The notes beneath the pieces are model-generated. The model saw only the letters and a program-made list of their open reading frames with translations. It was not told the DNA's origin and ran no database searches. A DNA stretch of 64,000 nucleotides from Bowdeniella nasicola (GTDB lineage Bacteria > Actinomycetota > Actinomycetes > Actinomycetales > Actinomycetaceae): contig NZ_FNQV01000002.1 of assembly GCF_900107735.1 (NCBI RefSeq), positions 62,001 through 126,000 of the forward strand, read 5' to 3'. Of the stretch, positions 8,833 to 18,721 are shown piece after piece (position 1 is the first letter of the stretch; each line of letters opens with the position of its first letter). The translations under genes were made by a program, and so were the position numbers.

Positions 8833-10275
8833 ATGACCACACGGATCGAAGAAGATCTGCTCGGTACCCGCGAAGTTCCCAGCGACGCCTATTACGGGAT
8901 CCACACCCTCAGGGCGATCGAGAACTTCCCTATCTCCGGACGCCTCGTCCAAAGCGTGCCAGAGTTCGTGCGCGCGATGGCACAGGTCAAGAAGGCCTCA
9001 GCGCTGGCAAACAAAGAGCTGGGCGCACTGCCCTATGACATCGCGGACGCGATCATCGCGGGCTGTGACCAGCTGCTTGAGCACGACCGCTGCCTCGACC
9101 AATTTCCCATCGACCTGTTCCAAGGTGGCGCTGGCACCAGCGTCAACATGAACACGAACGAAGTCATCGCCAACCTTGCCTTGGAACACCTCGGCTATGA
9201 CAAAGGTCGTTACGACATCATCAACCCGAACGATCACGTCAACAAGTCGCAGTCGACGAACGATGCGTATCCAACCGGGCTGCGGCTCGCCATGTACGGC
9301 ATGGTGCATGACCTCATGGGCCATATCCATGAGCTCGCCAACTCCTTCTTGGACAAATCGAAAGAGTTTGAGCGGGTGTTGAAGATGGGGCGCACCCAGC
9401 TCCAGGACGCTGTCCCTATGACCTTGGGGCAGGAGTTCAAGGGGTTTGCCACAAACCTGGAAGAAGAGCTCGTTACACTGGAGCGCTGCTCCAGCTACCT
9501 TCTCGGTGTCAACCTCGGAGCGACGGCGATCGGTACAGGGTTGAACACGCCCGATGGCTACGCGCACGTGGCAGCCGAGAAGCTATCGGAGGTTACGGGA
9601 TTGCCGATCACCTCGGCGCCCGATCTTGTGGAGGCCACCAGCGATAACGGCGACTACGTCCTCGTCCATGCGTGCTTGAAGCGGCTAGCTCACAAGCTGT
9701 CGAAGATCTCTAACGACCTTCGCCTCCTGTCCTCCGGCCCTAGGGCGGGCCTAAACGAGATCAATCTCCCGGAGATGCAAGCCGGTTCCTCCATCATGCC
9801 GGCCAAGGTCAACCCGGTGATCCCGGAGGTCGTCAACCAGGTGTGCTTCAAGGTGATCGGCAACGACACGACGGTCACCATGGCGGCCGAGGCGGGCCAG
9901 CTCCAGCTCAACGTCATGGAACCCGCGATGGCAGAAGCGATGTTTGAGTCGCTTCGGCTCCTTTCCGCAGCGAGTGACACACTGCGGGAGCGCTGCGTCG
10001 ACGGCATCACGGCCAATGAGGACAAGTGCCGTGCCTACGTCGAACAATCGATCGGTATCGTCACCTATCTCAACCCCATCATCGGACACCACAATGGTGA
10101 CCGCGTTGGTCGAGAGTGCGCGAAGACCGGCAAGTCGGTGAAGGAGGTTGTCGTGGAGATGGGCCTGCTCACCGAGGAGCAAGTTGATGAGATTCTCACG
10201 ACAGAGGCCTTCATGAAGCCGAAATACACCGGCAAGATCTACGCGCCTGACGAGCGCGGCTTGCCGACGACCTAA
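8833..10275 (+). CDS. aspA: aspartate ammonia-lyase (aspartase)
   Basis: Converts L-aspartate to fumarate and ammonia. The 480-residue product begins [20 protein letters not shown] and keeps the superfamily signature [15 protein letters not shown], plus the aspartase-type stretches [15 protein letters not shown] and [17 protein letters not shown]. It closely follows the E. coli AspA pattern, unlike class II fumarase. I prefer the ATG at 8833 because the protein then starts where the family does; in-frame ATGs at 8764 and 8806 are alternatives. It lies 40 nt after sdhB and 100 nt before the Dcu transporter, so the fumarate it makes could be reduced by SdhCAB. Confidence 0.93.
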   Translation: MTTRIEEDLLGTREVPSDAYYGIHTLRAIENFPISGRLVQSVPEFVRAMAQVKKASALANKELGALPYDIADAIIAGCDQLLEHDRCLDQFPIDLFQGGAGTSVNMNTNEVIANLALEHLGYDKGRYDIINPNDHVNKSQSTNDAYPTGLRLAMYGMVHDLMGHIHELANSFLDKSKEFERVLKMGRTQLQDAVPMTLGQEFKGFATNLEEELVTLERCSSYLLGVNLGATAIGTGLNTPDGYAHVAAEKLSEVTGLPITSAPDLVEATSDNGDYVLVHACLKRLAHKLSKISNDLRLLSSGPRAGLNEINLPEMQAGSSIMPAKVNPVIPEVVNQVCFKVIGNDTTVTMAAEAGQLQLNVMEPAMAEAMFESLRLLSAASDTLRERCVDGITANEDKCRAYVEQSIGIVTYLNPIIGHHNGDRVGRECAKTGKSVKEVVVEMGLLTEEQVDEILTTEAFMKPKYTGKIYAPDERGLPTT

Positions 10276-10295
10276 CCACCACATCCGCGGTAGCG

Positions 10296-10330
10296 GGCCC
10301 CAGCCCCTGAGCAATGACGCTCAGCGGGCC
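10296..10330 (+). terminator. intergenic hairpin between aspA and dcu gene
   Basis: CTGAGC (10307-10312) and GCTCAG (10319-10324) form a 6-bp stem around a 6-nt loop, extended after an internal loop by GGCCC (10296-10300) with GGGCC (10326-10330). No T-run follows. It could attenuate transcription or stabilise the aspA end; both are guesses. Confidence 0.35.
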
Positions 10331-10375
10331 GACCCGTCGCCGATTTCACCACTGACCACGTGAGGATTCACTGTC

Positions 10376-11680
10376 ATGATTTGGGTACACCTACTCATTG
10401 TTTTGGCTGCCATTTTTCTGGGTGCCAGGTACGGCTCGATCGCGATCGGCGCTGCCGGTGGCCTGGGAGTCATCCTGCTTGGCGCCACGGGGGCGCCCGT
10501 TTCCCGAGAAGACATTCCCTTCGACGTCATCGGCATCATCATGTCGGTGATCGCCGCGATTGCCGCGATGCAAGCTGCCGGCGGCATGGACTGGCTCGTC
10601 GCGCTCACCGACCGCCTGTTGCGAAAGAAACCGAAGCGCATCACGCTGCTCGCGCCGATAGTCACCTATCTGTTGACGTTGTTCGCAGGAACGGGGCATA
10701 CCGCATTTGCGGCGTTGCCCGTCATTACCGAGGTAGCGAAGGAGAACGACATTCGCCCCTCGCGGCCGTTATCGATTGCTGTCGTCGCCTCACAGATGGC
10801 CATTACCGCGAGCCCAATATCGGCGGCCGTCGTCTTCATGGCCTCGGTTGTCGAGCCATTGGGGGTGGGATACCTAACCCTGCTCGCCATCGCGATTCCG
10901 TCGACGTTCTTGGCTACGGTTGCCACAAGCTTTCTGGCGAATATGCTCGGCAAACCGTTGAGTTCGGATCCGGTCTACCTTGAGCGTAAGGAACAGGGTC
11001 TCATCGAGCTGCGGGGAGCACACGAGTACGAGGAACGCCCGGGGGCTAAGCGCTCGGTGCTCATCTTCCTCATCGCGATCATCGCTGTGGTGACCTATGC
11101 GGCGCTCATTTCGGAAAACCTCAACATCATTTCCGATCCGACGCTGCCTCGGACCGAGGCGATCATGTCGATCATGCTCGCAGCGGCGATGGCTATCACG
11201 GTCCTGTGCCGCATCGATCCGTCCGAGATCCTTGGAATGCAGACCTTCCGTTCCGGCATGTCAGCGTGCGTCTGTGTCCTTGGGGTGGCGTGGCTCGGAA
11301 CGACGTTCGTCTCCACCCACATGGAGGCCATTACTGCCTTCGCCGGCTCGGCCCTAACGGCCTATCCCTGGTTGCTTGCCGTCGTGCTGTTCTTCGCAGC
11401 GGCGCTGCTCTACTCCCAGGCCGCGACCACCAAGGCGCTTATGCCAACGGCAATTGCACTCGGCGCGAGCCCGATCGCGGCGATCGCGGCCTTCCCTGCG
11501 GTCTCGGCGCTGTTCGTCCTACCGACGTATCCGACGTTGCTGGCTGCCGTCGAGATGGACGATACCGGCTCTACCCGCGTTGGACGCGCGATCTTCAATC
11601 ACCCGTTCATGATTCCGGGCATCGTCAATATTGCCTTGGCCGTCGGACTCGGTTTCCTCTTCGGCTCGCTTATGCTCTGA
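10376..11680 (+). CDS. anaerobic C4-dicarboxylate transporter, Dcu (DcuA/DcuB) family
   Basis: Predicted inner-membrane carrier of 434 residues with around ten to twelve hydrophobic segments spread over its length, starting MIWVHLLIVLAAIFLGARYG as in DcuA/DcuB. This family exchanges aspartate, fumarate or malate for succinate during fumarate respiration. Features seen include the FAGTGHTAFAALPVI stretch and YSQAATTKALMPTAIALG near the C-terminus. Being next to aspA and sdhCAB supports aspartate or fumarate uptake with succinate export. DcuA versus DcuB cannot be settled by eye. Its 3' end overlaps the convergent LOG-like gene by 11 nt. Confidence 0.9.
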   Translation: MIWVHLLIVLAAIFLGARYGSIAIGAAGGLGVILLGATGAPVSREDIPFDVIGIIMSVIAAIAAMQAAGGMDWLVALTDRLLRKKPKRITLLAPIVTYLLTLFAGTGHTAFAALPVITEVAKENDIRPSRPLSIAVVASQMAITASPISAAVVFMASVVEPLGVGYLTLLAIAIPSTFLATVATSFLANMLGKPLSSDPVYLERKEQGLIELRGAHEYEERPGAKRSVLIFLIAIIAVVTYAALISENLNIISDPTLPRTEAIMSIMLAAAMAITVLCRIDPSEILGMQTFRSGMSACVCVLGVAWLGTTFVSTHMEAITAFAGSALTAYPWLLAVVLFFAAALLYSQAATTKALMPTAIALGASPIAAIAAFPAVSALFVLPTYPTLLAAVEMDDTGSTRVGRAIFNHPFMIPGIVNIALAVGLGFLFGSLML

Positions 11681-12806
11681 GCGCGTGATCGGAAAGGATC
11701 TCAGCGGCTTCATCCACGGAATCCACTAGGAAGATGGAAGAGGCCGCTGGGCCTGACGATACGACGGCATACAGCAGCGGCCAGGCGGGCAGGACTCGGG
11801 TCCAGTAGTCACGGTCGATGAGGACCATCGGGGCTACGGCCTCGGGCGGCGAATAGTGGTTTTCGCACGCGTCCTGGAAGATCTCCTGGACAGTGCCGGC
11901 GTGGCCTGGCAGGAACGCGATTCCGGTGTCACAGATCTCGAGCAGGATTGACTCGCGCAGGGCATTGGTGAAGTACTTCGCGGTATGGGTAGCAAACAGG
12001 TTGGGCGGCTCATGGCCATAGAACCAGGTCGGAATGCCAAGACTTGGCGTGCCCTCATAGTCGCGAATGAGGTCGAACGCGACGCGCGCCCAGGCCGTGG
12101 CATCGGGCACGAAGCTTGGCACGCTCGCCAAGGACTCCAGCGCACTGTGCAGGCGGGTGCCGTCGGCGGTGAAGAATGCGCCGAGATTAACGGCCTCCAT
12201 TGCGCCCGGACCGCCGCCGGTGGCGACAGTGAGGCCTTGCCGGGCGAGGACCTGGCCGAATCGGGCTGCTTTCGCGTACTGATCGGAGCCGCGCTGCAAT
12301 GCATGGCCGCCCATGACCCCGGCGATATGGGGTGCAAAGACCCCGCGACTGCGGATATCGGCCAGGGCATCGGAGATACCGTGATCGTGCAGCGCTGTCG
12401 CGAGCGTGACTCGAACGTCTCCGCGGGTGTCTTGGCGCTTGGTCCACGCATAAACTTGCGCATCGAAAGTAGCCTCGTAGCCGCCCTCGTCTAGCCCGGC
12501 GTAGAGCTGTTGCGGGGTGTAGAGGCTCGCCCGGTACATGTTGAAAGGGATATCGCGGATCCGCGGGAAAACGAGGCCACCGCGAGCGCGCAGGGATTCT
12601 TCGTCCGCCTTAGTGAGTGCGCAGCCAAGGAAGAGCGCACCCGTCGGGTCAAGTGCGCGCAATTCTGCGGAGCGTTCGCGTAGATCGACTCCTTGGATGT
12701 GCCATCCCGACATTTTCTTGGCTCCTCGAGCAACGAGTTCATCGAACTTCTCGAGGATTTCGATATCGGTGGCGCGTGGCTGGCGGGAGTAGAGCGACTG
12801 GGACAT
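11670..12806 (-). CDS. LOG-family Rossmann-fold protein (lysine decarboxylase-like, nucleotide hydrolase type)
   Basis: A 378-residue protein with GGGPGAMEAVNLGAFF near residue 200 and FLPGHAGTVQEIFQDA near residue 315, corresponding to the LOG-family GGGxxGLM and PGGxGTxxE motifs. LOG-family members cleave nucleoside 5'-monophosphates or cytokinin ribotides. The N-terminal 130 residues are an extra region found in the larger actinobacterial group. The second glycine of PGGxGT is His here; I recall Ala at this place in relatives, so this may be family variation. I use the ATG at 12806 (GAAAGG 5-6 nt upstream). It lies downstream of aceE, behind a strong hairpin. Its substrate is unknown. Confidence 0.75.
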   Translation of the reverse strand: MSQSLYSRQPRATDIEILEKFDELVARGAKKMSGWHIQGVDLRERSAELRALDPTGALFLGCALTKADEESLRARGGLVFPRIRDIPFNMYRASLYTPQQLYAGLDEGGYEATFDAQVYAWTKRQDTRGDVRVTLATALHDHGISDALADIRSRGVFAPHIAGVMGGHALQRGSDQYAKAARFGQVLARQGLTVATGGGPGAMEAVNLGAFFTADGTRLHSALESLASVPSFVPDATAWARVAFDLIRDYEGTPSLGIPTWFYGHEPPNLFATHTAKYFTNALRESILLEICDTGIAFLPGHAGTVQEIFQDACENHYSPPEAVAPMVLIDRDYWTRVLPAWPLLYAVVSSGPAASSIFLVDSVDEAAEILSDHALRA

Positions 12807-12826
12807 GGTGGCCTTTCGATGCGGCA

Positions 12827-12860
12827 AGCGGCCTGCAGACCGTGAGGTCAGCAGGCCGCT
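12827..12860 (-). terminator. terminator after aceE
   Basis: A near-perfect hairpin sits 18 nt past the aceE stop: AGCGGCCTGC (12827-12836) pairs with GCAGGCCGCT (12851-12860), and inside it GACC pairs with GGTC around a 4-nt loop, flanked by unpaired A residues. There is no long T-run, which is common in actinobacterial terminators. Confidence 0.7.
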
Positions 12861-12878
12861 GTGCGCTAGGGGCGCGCT

Positions 12879-15629
12879 TTACGCGTCGCCGCCAACGTTG
12901 CCGGATTCGCCGGCGTTGACGTTAAACAGGTCGTACTTCTCGATGGCCTGGCGGGCGGCATCACCGTCCACCTGACCGGACTTGCCCAGCGCCTGCAGGG
13001 CGCGCGCCACCATCGAGTGCGAGTCGATGAAGAAGTGACGACGTGCAGCGGCGCGGGTATCGGAGAAGCCGAAACCGTCGGCACCAAGGACGTAGTAGTC
13101 GCCCGGTACCCACGCACGAATCTGATCGGGCAGCATGTGGTCGTAATCGCTCGTGGCGATGAAGGGACCTTCACTGTCAGACAGCTTGGCGGTGACGTAG
13201 GGCGTCCAGGCGTCCTCCTCGGGGTGCAGGAAGTTGTGCTGCTCGGCTGCGATCGCGTCGCGGCGCAGCTCATTCCAGCTCGTGACGGACCATACAGCCG
13301 CGTCGACTCCCCAGTCCTCGGCGAGGATTTCCTTGGCATGCATCGCCCACGGCACACCAACGCCGGAAGCCAGCAGCTGGACCTTGGGGCCGTTGCCGGA
13401 ATGGTCAGCGATGCGGTGGATGCCCTTGATGATGCCGTCGACGTCAACATCGTCCGGCTCGGCAGGCTGCTGGTACGGCTCGTTGTACACCGTGAGGTAG
13501 TACATGACGTTCGGGTCGCGATCGTCCTTGCCGTACATCCGCTGCAGACCGTCGCGCACAATGTGGCGGATCTCGTAGGCGTATGCCGGGTCGTAGTGGA
13601 CCATGGCTTCGTTGGTCGCAGCGAGGATGGGGGAGTGCCCATCCATGTGCTGGGTGCCTTCACCGGCGAGGGTCGTCTTGCCGGCGGTCGCACCGATGAT
13701 GAAGCCACGGGCAAGCTGGTCACCTGCCGCCCAGAACTGATCACCAGTGCGCTGGAAGCCGAACATCGAGTAGAAGATGTACACCGGGATGAGCGGTTCA
13801 CCCTGCGTGGCATAGGAGGTTCCGACGACCTGGAACGCCGCGGCGGAACCGGCCTCGTTGATTCCAGTGTGCAGGATCTGGCCCTGCTCGGACTCCTTGT
13901 AGCTCAGCATGAGGTCGTGATCGACCGCGGTGTAGTTCTGTCCGTGAACGTTGAAAATCTTCGCTGTGGGGAAGATTGAATCCAGGCCGAACGTGCGTGC
14001 TTCGTCGGGGATGATCGGAACGATACGTCGTCCGATCTCCTTATCCTTCATGAGCTCCTTCAGGAGCCGGACAAATCCCATCGTCGTCGCCACATTCTGC
14101 TTGCCCGAGCCCTTGGCCAGGATCTCGAACGGCTTGTCACCCGGCAAGGTGAGCTCCGTAGACTTCGGGGCCTTGCGCTCCGGAATGAAGCCGCCGAGGG
14201 CGCGGCGCCGCTCCAGCATGTACTGCAGCGCCGGATCGTCATCCGATGGGCGGTAGTACGGGGGTGTGAAGGGGTTTTCCTCAATCTGCTCGTCAGTCAC
14301 CGGGATGTTGAGAAGATCGCGCAGGGCCTTGAGGTCCTTAATCTTCATGTTCTTCATCTGGTGGGTGGCGTTACGACCGGCGAACGAGGGACCCAGACCG
14401 TAGCCCTTAATGGTGTGGGCGAGGATGACGGTCGGCTGGCCGGTGTGTTCAACGGCAGCCTTGTAGGCGGCGTAGACCTTCCGGTAGTCGTGGCCGCCAC
14501 GCTTCAGCGCCCAAATCTGCTCATCGGTCCAGTTCGCGACCAGGGCCTTGGTCCGCGGGTCGCGGCCGAAGAAGTGCTCGCGCACATAAGCGCCGTCGTT
14601 GGCCTTGAAGGTCTGGTAATCGCCGTCGACTGTGTTGTTCATGAGGTGGACAAGCGCGCGATCCTTATCAGCGTTAAGCAGGGTGTCCCACTCGCGGCCC
14701 CAAATGACCTTGATGACGTTCCAGCCGGCGCCGCGGAAGAAGGATTCAAGTTCCTGGATGATCTTGCCGTTGCCACGCACCGGGCCATCGAGGCGCTGCA
14801 GGTTGCAGTTGACGACGAATGTGAGGTTGTCGAGCTGCTGTTGGCCGGCAAGCTGCAGCATGCCGCGCGATTCTGGCTCGTCCATTTCGCCGTCGCCAAG
14901 GAACGCCCACACGTGCTGTTCGCTCGTGTCCTTGATGCCTCGCTCGTGCATGTAGCGATTGACCCAGGCGTTGTAAATCGCCTGCGCGGGTCCAAGACCC
15001 ATGGAGACCGTCGGGAATTCCCAGAAATCTTCCATCCGGCGCGGGTGCGGGTAACTTGGCAGGCCTCGCCCACCAGCTGGCCGGGAGTATTCCTGGCGGA
15101 ACCCGTCCATGTCTGCTTCGGACAGTCGACCTTCGACAAAAGCACGTGCGTAATTGCCGGGAGCCGCGTGGCCCTGGAAGTAGACCTGGTCGCCGCCTCC
15201 GGGGTGGTTCTTGCCACGGAAGAAGTGGTTAAAGCCCACCTCATAAAGTGTCGCGATCGAGGCGTAGGTGGAGATATGGCCACCGACTCCAACGCCCTCG
15301 CGCTGTGCGCGGGTCACCATCACGGCGGCATTCCATCGTAGCCACCGGCGATAGGTGCGCTCCATGGCTTCATCGCCGGGGAAGTAGGGCTCTTCGTGAA
15401 CACCAATGGTGTTGACGTAAGGGGTGTTGAGCGACGAGGGGATGGTGACGTTGCGCTCGCGAGCGCGCTTCAGCATCGATAGCAGAACATAGCGTGCGCG
15501 AGGACCACCCCGATCGTCGATGAGTGCGTCGAGCGAATCAAGCCATTCTTCGGTTTCTTCCGAATCGATGTCACCGATTTGGCTCAGTAGCCCGTTAATT
15601 AGCGGTTGGGACTCATCACGTAGCGGCAC
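12879..15629 (-). CDS. aceE: pyruvate dehydrogenase E1 component, homodimeric
   Basis: Decarboxylates pyruvate with thiamine diphosphate and passes the acetyl group to lipoyl E2. The 916-residue length is that of the single-chain E1. The TPP/Mg motif is [12 protein letters not shown] followed by [12 protein letters not shown] near residue 250-285. The N-terminal [24 protein letters not shown] stretch is also typical. The lipoyl acyltransferase and lipoamide dehydrogenase that would complete the complex are at 45.8-49.0 kb. It is divergent from the DUF3052 gene, a neighbour relation also known from mycobacteria. Confidence 0.97.
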   Translation of the reverse strand: MPLRDESQPLINGLLSQIGDIDSEETEEWLDSLDALIDDRGGPRARYVLLSMLKRARERNVTIPSSLNTPYVNTIGVHEEPYFPGDEAMERTYRRWLRWNAAVMVTRAQREGVGVGGHISTYASIATLYEVGFNHFFRGKNHPGGGDQVYFQGHAAPGNYARAFVEGRLSEADMDGFRQEYSRPAGGRGLPSYPHPRRMEDFWEFPTVSMGLGPAQAIYNAWVNRYMHERGIKDTSEQHVWAFLGDGEMDEPESRGMLQLAGQQQLDNLTFVVNCNLQRLDGPVRGNGKIIQELESFFRGAGWNVIKVIWGREWDTLLNADKDRALVHLMNNTVDGDYQTFKANDGAYVREHFFGRDPRTKALVANWTDEQIWALKRGGHDYRKVYAAYKAAVEHTGQPTVILAHTIKGYGLGPSFAGRNATHQMKNMKIKDLKALRDLLNIPVTDEQIEENPFTPPYYRPSDDDPALQYMLERRRALGGFIPERKAPKSTELTLPGDKPFEILAKGSGKQNVATTMGFVRLLKELMKDKEIGRRIVPIIPDEARTFGLDSIFPTAKIFNVHGQNYTAVDHDLMLSYKESEQGQILHTGINEAGSAAAFQVVGTSYATQGEPLIPVYIFYSMFGFQRTGDQFWAAGDQLARGFIIGATAGKTTLAGEGTQHMDGHSPILAATNEAMVHYDPAYAYEIRHIVRDGLQRMYGKDDRDPNVMYYLTVYNEPYQQPAEPDDVDVDGIIKGIHRIADHSGNGPKVQLLASGVGVPWAMHAKEILAEDWGVDAAVWSVTSWNELRRDAIAAEQHNFLHPEEDAWTPYVTAKLSDSEGPFIATSDYDHMLPDQIRAWVPGDYYVLGADGFGFSDTRAAARRHFFIDSHSMVARALQALGKSGQVDGDAARQAIEKYDLFNVNAGESGNVGGDA

Positions 15630-15744
15630 GGAGAACCTCGCTCTCGTCTTCGTTTGTCGTCGTTTCGCGCGTCTGCGCGCGTTGACCGGATGTCACTCCA
15701 TTGTCCGACAGAACCGGGACTTTTGTCATGTTTGCTCGATCACC

Positions 15745-15758
15745 GTGGCGAACGCCAC
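15745..15758. promoter_or_regulatory. dyad in the aceE/DUF3052 divergent intergenic region
   Basis: GTGGCG (15745-15750) and CGCCAC (15753-15758) form a perfect 6-bp dyad with a 2-nt centre in the 202-bp region between the divergent aceE and DUF3052 starts. A -10-like TACTGT lies just downstream at 15769-15774 for the plus strand. It may be an operator for one or both genes; no regulator is identified. Confidence 0.3.
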
Positions 15759-15831
15759 CGAGTCTCGCTACTGTAGGGGCATGCTCAACGCAACATCCGC
15801 GGCGAGCCTCGAAAATGATAGGAGTGCATCA

Positions 15832-16254
15832 GTGCCTACCAGCACTGAATCCGAGGCAGCGCGTAAGTTCGGATTCACCCACGGTCAAGTCATCCAGGAG
15901 TTTTACTACGACGAGGACGTCGATATGGCGCTCCGCGAATCGATAGAGGCTCTTACGGGCGAAGAACTCGCCGATGAAGAATTCTCAGACACTACCGATG
16001 CCGCCATGATTTGGTGGCGCTCGGAGGACGCCGACGAAGACGATCTCGTCGACCTCCTCATGGATGCATCGGCCAACCTCGATGATGGCGGCGATATTTG
16101 GGTCATGACCCCGAAGGCAGGCCGGTCCGGTCACGTCGCGGTGGCAGACGTTGAAGATGCCGCGACGACAGCTGGCATGCATGCGTCGGCAAGTGTCGAC
16201 GCCGCTAAGGACTGGATCGCGATGCGATTAGTCGTGCGAGCCCCAGGCGTGTAA
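15832..16254 (+). CDS. DUF3052 family protein
   Basis: Small acidic protein (140 aa) of a family found mainly in actinobacteria and often next to aceE, as here. Family features are FGFTHGQVIQEFYYDEDVD, EEFSDTTDAAMIWWR, VMTPKAGRSGHV and a final SVDAAKDWIAMRLV segment. The biochemical function is not known to me. I chose the GTG at 15832, with GGAG 7 nt upstream; an ATG at 15781 in the same frame lacks a good ribosome site. It is divergent from aceE and just upstream of tRNA-Val. Confidence 0.85.
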   Translation: MPTSTESEAARKFGFTHGQVIQEFYYDEDVDMALRESIEALTGEELADEEFSDTTDAAMIWWRSEDADEDDLVDLLMDASANLDDGGDIWVMTPKAGRSGHVAVADVEDAATTAGMHASASVDAAKDWIAMRLVVRAPGV

Positions 16255-16290
16255 AGTTTCCCTTCGTAGCCGGCACGGTTGTGTCGGTCC

Positions 16291-16364
16291 GGGCCTGTAG
16301 CTCAGTTGGTTAGAGTAGCTGGTTTACACCCAGTTGGTCGGGGGTTCGAGTCCCTCCGGGCCCA
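16291..16364 (+). tRNA. tRNA-Val (anticodon TAC)
   Basis: A 74-nt cloverleaf can be drawn. The acceptor GGGCCTG (16291-16297) pairs with CGGGCCC (16357-16363) including one G-T pair; the D stem is GCTC/GAGT; the anticodon stem GCTGG/CCAGT carries loop TTTACAC with anticodon TAC; the T stem GGGGG/CCCTC has loop TTCGAGT. The discriminator is A (16364) and CCA is not encoded. Anticodon UAC reads GUA/GUG valine codons. Confidence 0.93.
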
Positions 16365-16669
16365 CTTTTCGGAACACAGTTCCATGTCTGCCTCGCGTCG
16401 CGTTTGTATCTTCGGTGAGTCTCGGTCTTGGATCGTGCTTGCCTTTTCCACGTGCTTGAAGTTCCCACGAGCCAAACCCACGACCATGTTCGTGGTGCCG
16501 CCGATGACCGAACTGAAACAGATGCAGCCTCTGCTTGTTTTCATTGGGGCCAATGTTTAGCCGTAACGTGAAGACGGTGAATACTTAGTCAAGTGGTCAT
16601 CGTTACCGGCTACACGTGATCGTCCGATACGATGACCGCGACGAATTGACCGTCCACGGAAGGACCCTC
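16365..16669. other. 305-bp stretch without a recognisable gene
   Basis: Between tRNA-Val and the DUF2207 gene I see only short weak dyads (GGAAC/GTTCC at 16371-16383; CCACGA/TCGTGG at 16478-16495). Open frames on both strands here derive from reading through the tRNA and are not convincing. It presumably holds the tRNA 3' processing region and the promoter of the next gene, but no clear -35/-10 pair stands out. Confidence 0.5.
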
Positions 16670-18646
16670 GTGCATCGATTGATACGCGTGCTGTTCGCAG
16701 CCTTGTGCGCCTTGGCTCTGACGTCTGGCATCGCTGCTGGGGCGACAGCGCAGCCATTACGCACGTACGAGACGTCCGTAAGGGGCCTCCCAGCTGCCAA
16801 TGGCAACCCCGGTGACGATGTCATTGATCACCTCGACGTCGAAATCCAGCTCAACAGTAGTGGTGATGCCAATATCCGGGAGACGTACCGGTGGGATTTC
16901 GGCCAGCGCCGGGGACTTGGGTTCTACCGAACCCTTGTCACGAAAATGGGTTACTCGCCAGATCCGGACAAGATCCGCGTCTATGAGGTCAGTGGCGAGC
17001 ACGTGAGCTCAGCGTCGGGAGCGCCGGCTGGCGTCTGGCGTGAAAGCGAGTCTCGAGGTCTGCTGAAGCTCTCGATCGGAGCCCCCGATGGGTCCGACGA
17101 TCGAGTTACCGGAATTCAAACCTACACTTTGACATACCAGGTCAAAGGAGCGATCAACGCGATCAAAGAAGGAGATAACGCGGGTCTGGAGGAGTTCTAC
17201 TGGAACATCTTCGACAATCTTGACGTGCCGGCACGTTCGATCGACGTCACGGTGTCGGGTCCCGCGGAAGTCAAGGATATCTCCTGTTTTGTCGGTCCTT
17301 CAGGATCTGATACCCCCTGTAACTCCTACAATTCCTCGTTGAATCGGTCGACCTACAGTTTTTCTGACGTTCAGAAGCGCGATGCTGTAACCATCATGGC
17401 CGCATTCCCCTCCGGCACTTTTGCCTCAACGGCTCCAATCCTGGTCGACGCTCCACCTGATCGATCGCGGCAGTTTACGAGCATGTTGTCCATGATTGCT
17501 GGAGTGCTTGCCGCTGTCGTGGGTGTCGTCGTTGCGGGCAGCTTTGGGCTGCGGAGGATTCATCGCCGCCGAGAGCGCGATGAGGCGTGGATGGGAGTAA
17601 CCCCCGGTGTCATCTCTCCAGGAGCGCCGGTTGGGCCTGCAGAGGAAACTCCAATCGCCGTTCGTTTCACACCGCCCGAGAATTTAACTCCAGCCGAAAC
17701 TGTCGTTCTCATGAATAAAGCCCGGACCGATAAGAGTCTCGGTGTCATGTTGGTCGATCTCGCGATCAAGGGATACCTGTGGGTCTCTGAGGTTTCGTGG
17801 ACTACCCTCTCAGGGAAGAAACCCAACGATTGGGCGCTCACGCTCACCGACCAGGTGCCGGAAGGACTCGCAAGCTACGAAAACCGAACGCTGTCAGCGC
17901 TGCGCGTATTCGCAAACCCTAGCGAGCACGGTCCGCAAGTCTATATATCCCGTCTGAAACGAAAGTTTCATACCTCAGCCGCAATGATTGACCACGATCT
18001 TATGAGAGAGGTCGAGCGCAAACAGCTGTTCAAGTCTCAACCGAAGAAGCGCTCAAAATCGTCAGCGGGAATGATTTTTTTCCTCATTGTTTTGGGTTTC
18101 TTCATGCTGAATATGCTCGGGACCGGCGTGTCAATCACCGCGGCTACGCAGAGGTTCAGCGTGATGTCGTGGCTGCCCTTCGCCGTGGTCTTGGTCATCT
18201 TCTGCTCGATCATGATCTCCGCCTTTGGTTCAGGGAAGAAGACAGCTCGTACGGCCTACGGCCACGCATTGTTCAAGCAAGCTGAAGGGTTCAAAGAATA
18301 CCTCGAGACGGCAGAGGCCGACCAGATCATTCACGAATCGAAGCAGGCCGAGTTTTCCCGCTGGCTACCCTGGGCGATGGCTTTCGGAATCGAAGACCGC
18401 TGGGGCGTTGTCATGGACCAGATTGTCCAACGTAGCGGGAATACCGGGTACAGCAGCTGGTACCAAGGCCGAAACATCACGTCGTATACTGACTTCTCGA
18501 GTTCCGTCTCCCAGTTTGGATCATCGTCTTCGACGTCGATGGTTTCTCAGCCATCGTCGTCTGGATCATCGGGAGGATCAGGTGGATTCAGCGGTGGCGG
18601 ATCCTCCGGTGGAGGCGGCGGTGGGGGTAGTGCCGGCGGGCGCTGA
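16670..18646 (+). CDS. DUF2207 domain membrane protein
   Basis: Predicted exported and membrane-anchored protein of 658 aa. It has an N-terminal signal peptide (VLFAALCALALTSGIAAGATA), a large extracellular domain with the DUF2207 pattern (ETYRWDFGQRRGLGFYR, FYWNIFDNLD), a membrane helix around residue 280-300 followed by RRIHRRRERD, a cytoplasmic part, a two-helix hydrophobic block near 470-520, and a Gly/Ser-rich tail as in other DUF2207 proteins. The start is the GTG at 16670 with GGAAGGA 5 nt upstream. Function is unknown; the family is widespread in Gram-positives. It lies 75 nt upstream of a lipoprotein gene that may be co-transcribed. Confidence 0.8.
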   Translation: MHRLIRVLFAALCALALTSGIAAGATAQPLRTYETSVRGLPAANGNPGDDVIDHLDVEIQLNSSGDANIRETYRWDFGQRRGLGFYRTLVTKMGYSPDPDKIRVYEVSGEHVSSASGAPAGVWRESESRGLLKLSIGAPDGSDDRVTGIQTYTLTYQVKGAINAIKEGDNAGLEEFYWNIFDNLDVPARSIDVTVSGPAEVKDISCFVGPSGSDTPCNSYNSSLNRSTYSFSDVQKRDAVTIMAAFPSGTFASTAPILVDAPPDRSRQFTSMLSMIAGVLAAVVGVVVAGSFGLRRIHRRRERDEAWMGVTPGVISPGAPVGPAEETPIAVRFTPPENLTPAETVVLMNKARTDKSLGVMLVDLAIKGYLWVSEVSWTTLSGKKPNDWALTLTDQVPEGLASYENRTLSALRVFANPSEHGPQVYISRLKRKFHTSAAMIDHDLMREVERKQLFKSQPKKRSKSSAGMIFFLIVLGFFMLNMLGTGVSITAATQRFSVMSWLPFAVVLVIFCSIMISAFGSGKKTARTAYGHALFKQAEGFKEYLETAEADQIIHESKQAEFSRWLPWAMAFGIEDRWGVVMDQIVQRSGNTGYSSWYQGRNITSYTDFSSSVSQFGSSSSTSMVSQPSSSGSSGGSGGFSGGGSSGGGGGGGSAGGR

Positions 18647-18721
18647 CATTCGCATTGGACGCCAAAAGGTGTCTACGATGGCCAGGTTGCCTCCAGACAG
18701 GCGATCGTGGAAGGAAGACTC

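Noticed and set aside
14361-15341. 326-codon plus-strand ORF antisense to aceE
   Set aside because: Lies fully inside aceE, which has complete family motifs; no independent evidence.
16302-16553. 83-codon minus-strand ORF ending RRDSNPRPTGCKPATLTN
   Set aside because: Also a well-known artefact of reading a tRNA gene in reverse.
16279-16560. 93-codon plus-strand ORF beginning with PVAQLVRVAGLHPVGRGFES
   Set aside because: The sequence is the familiar conceptual translation of a tRNA gene (here tRNA-Val); the rest has no recognisable protein pattern.
16291-16669. tRNA-Val 3' end as an integration site for a mobile element
   Set aside because: No integrase, no repeat of the tRNA 3' end further on and no change in gene type nearby.
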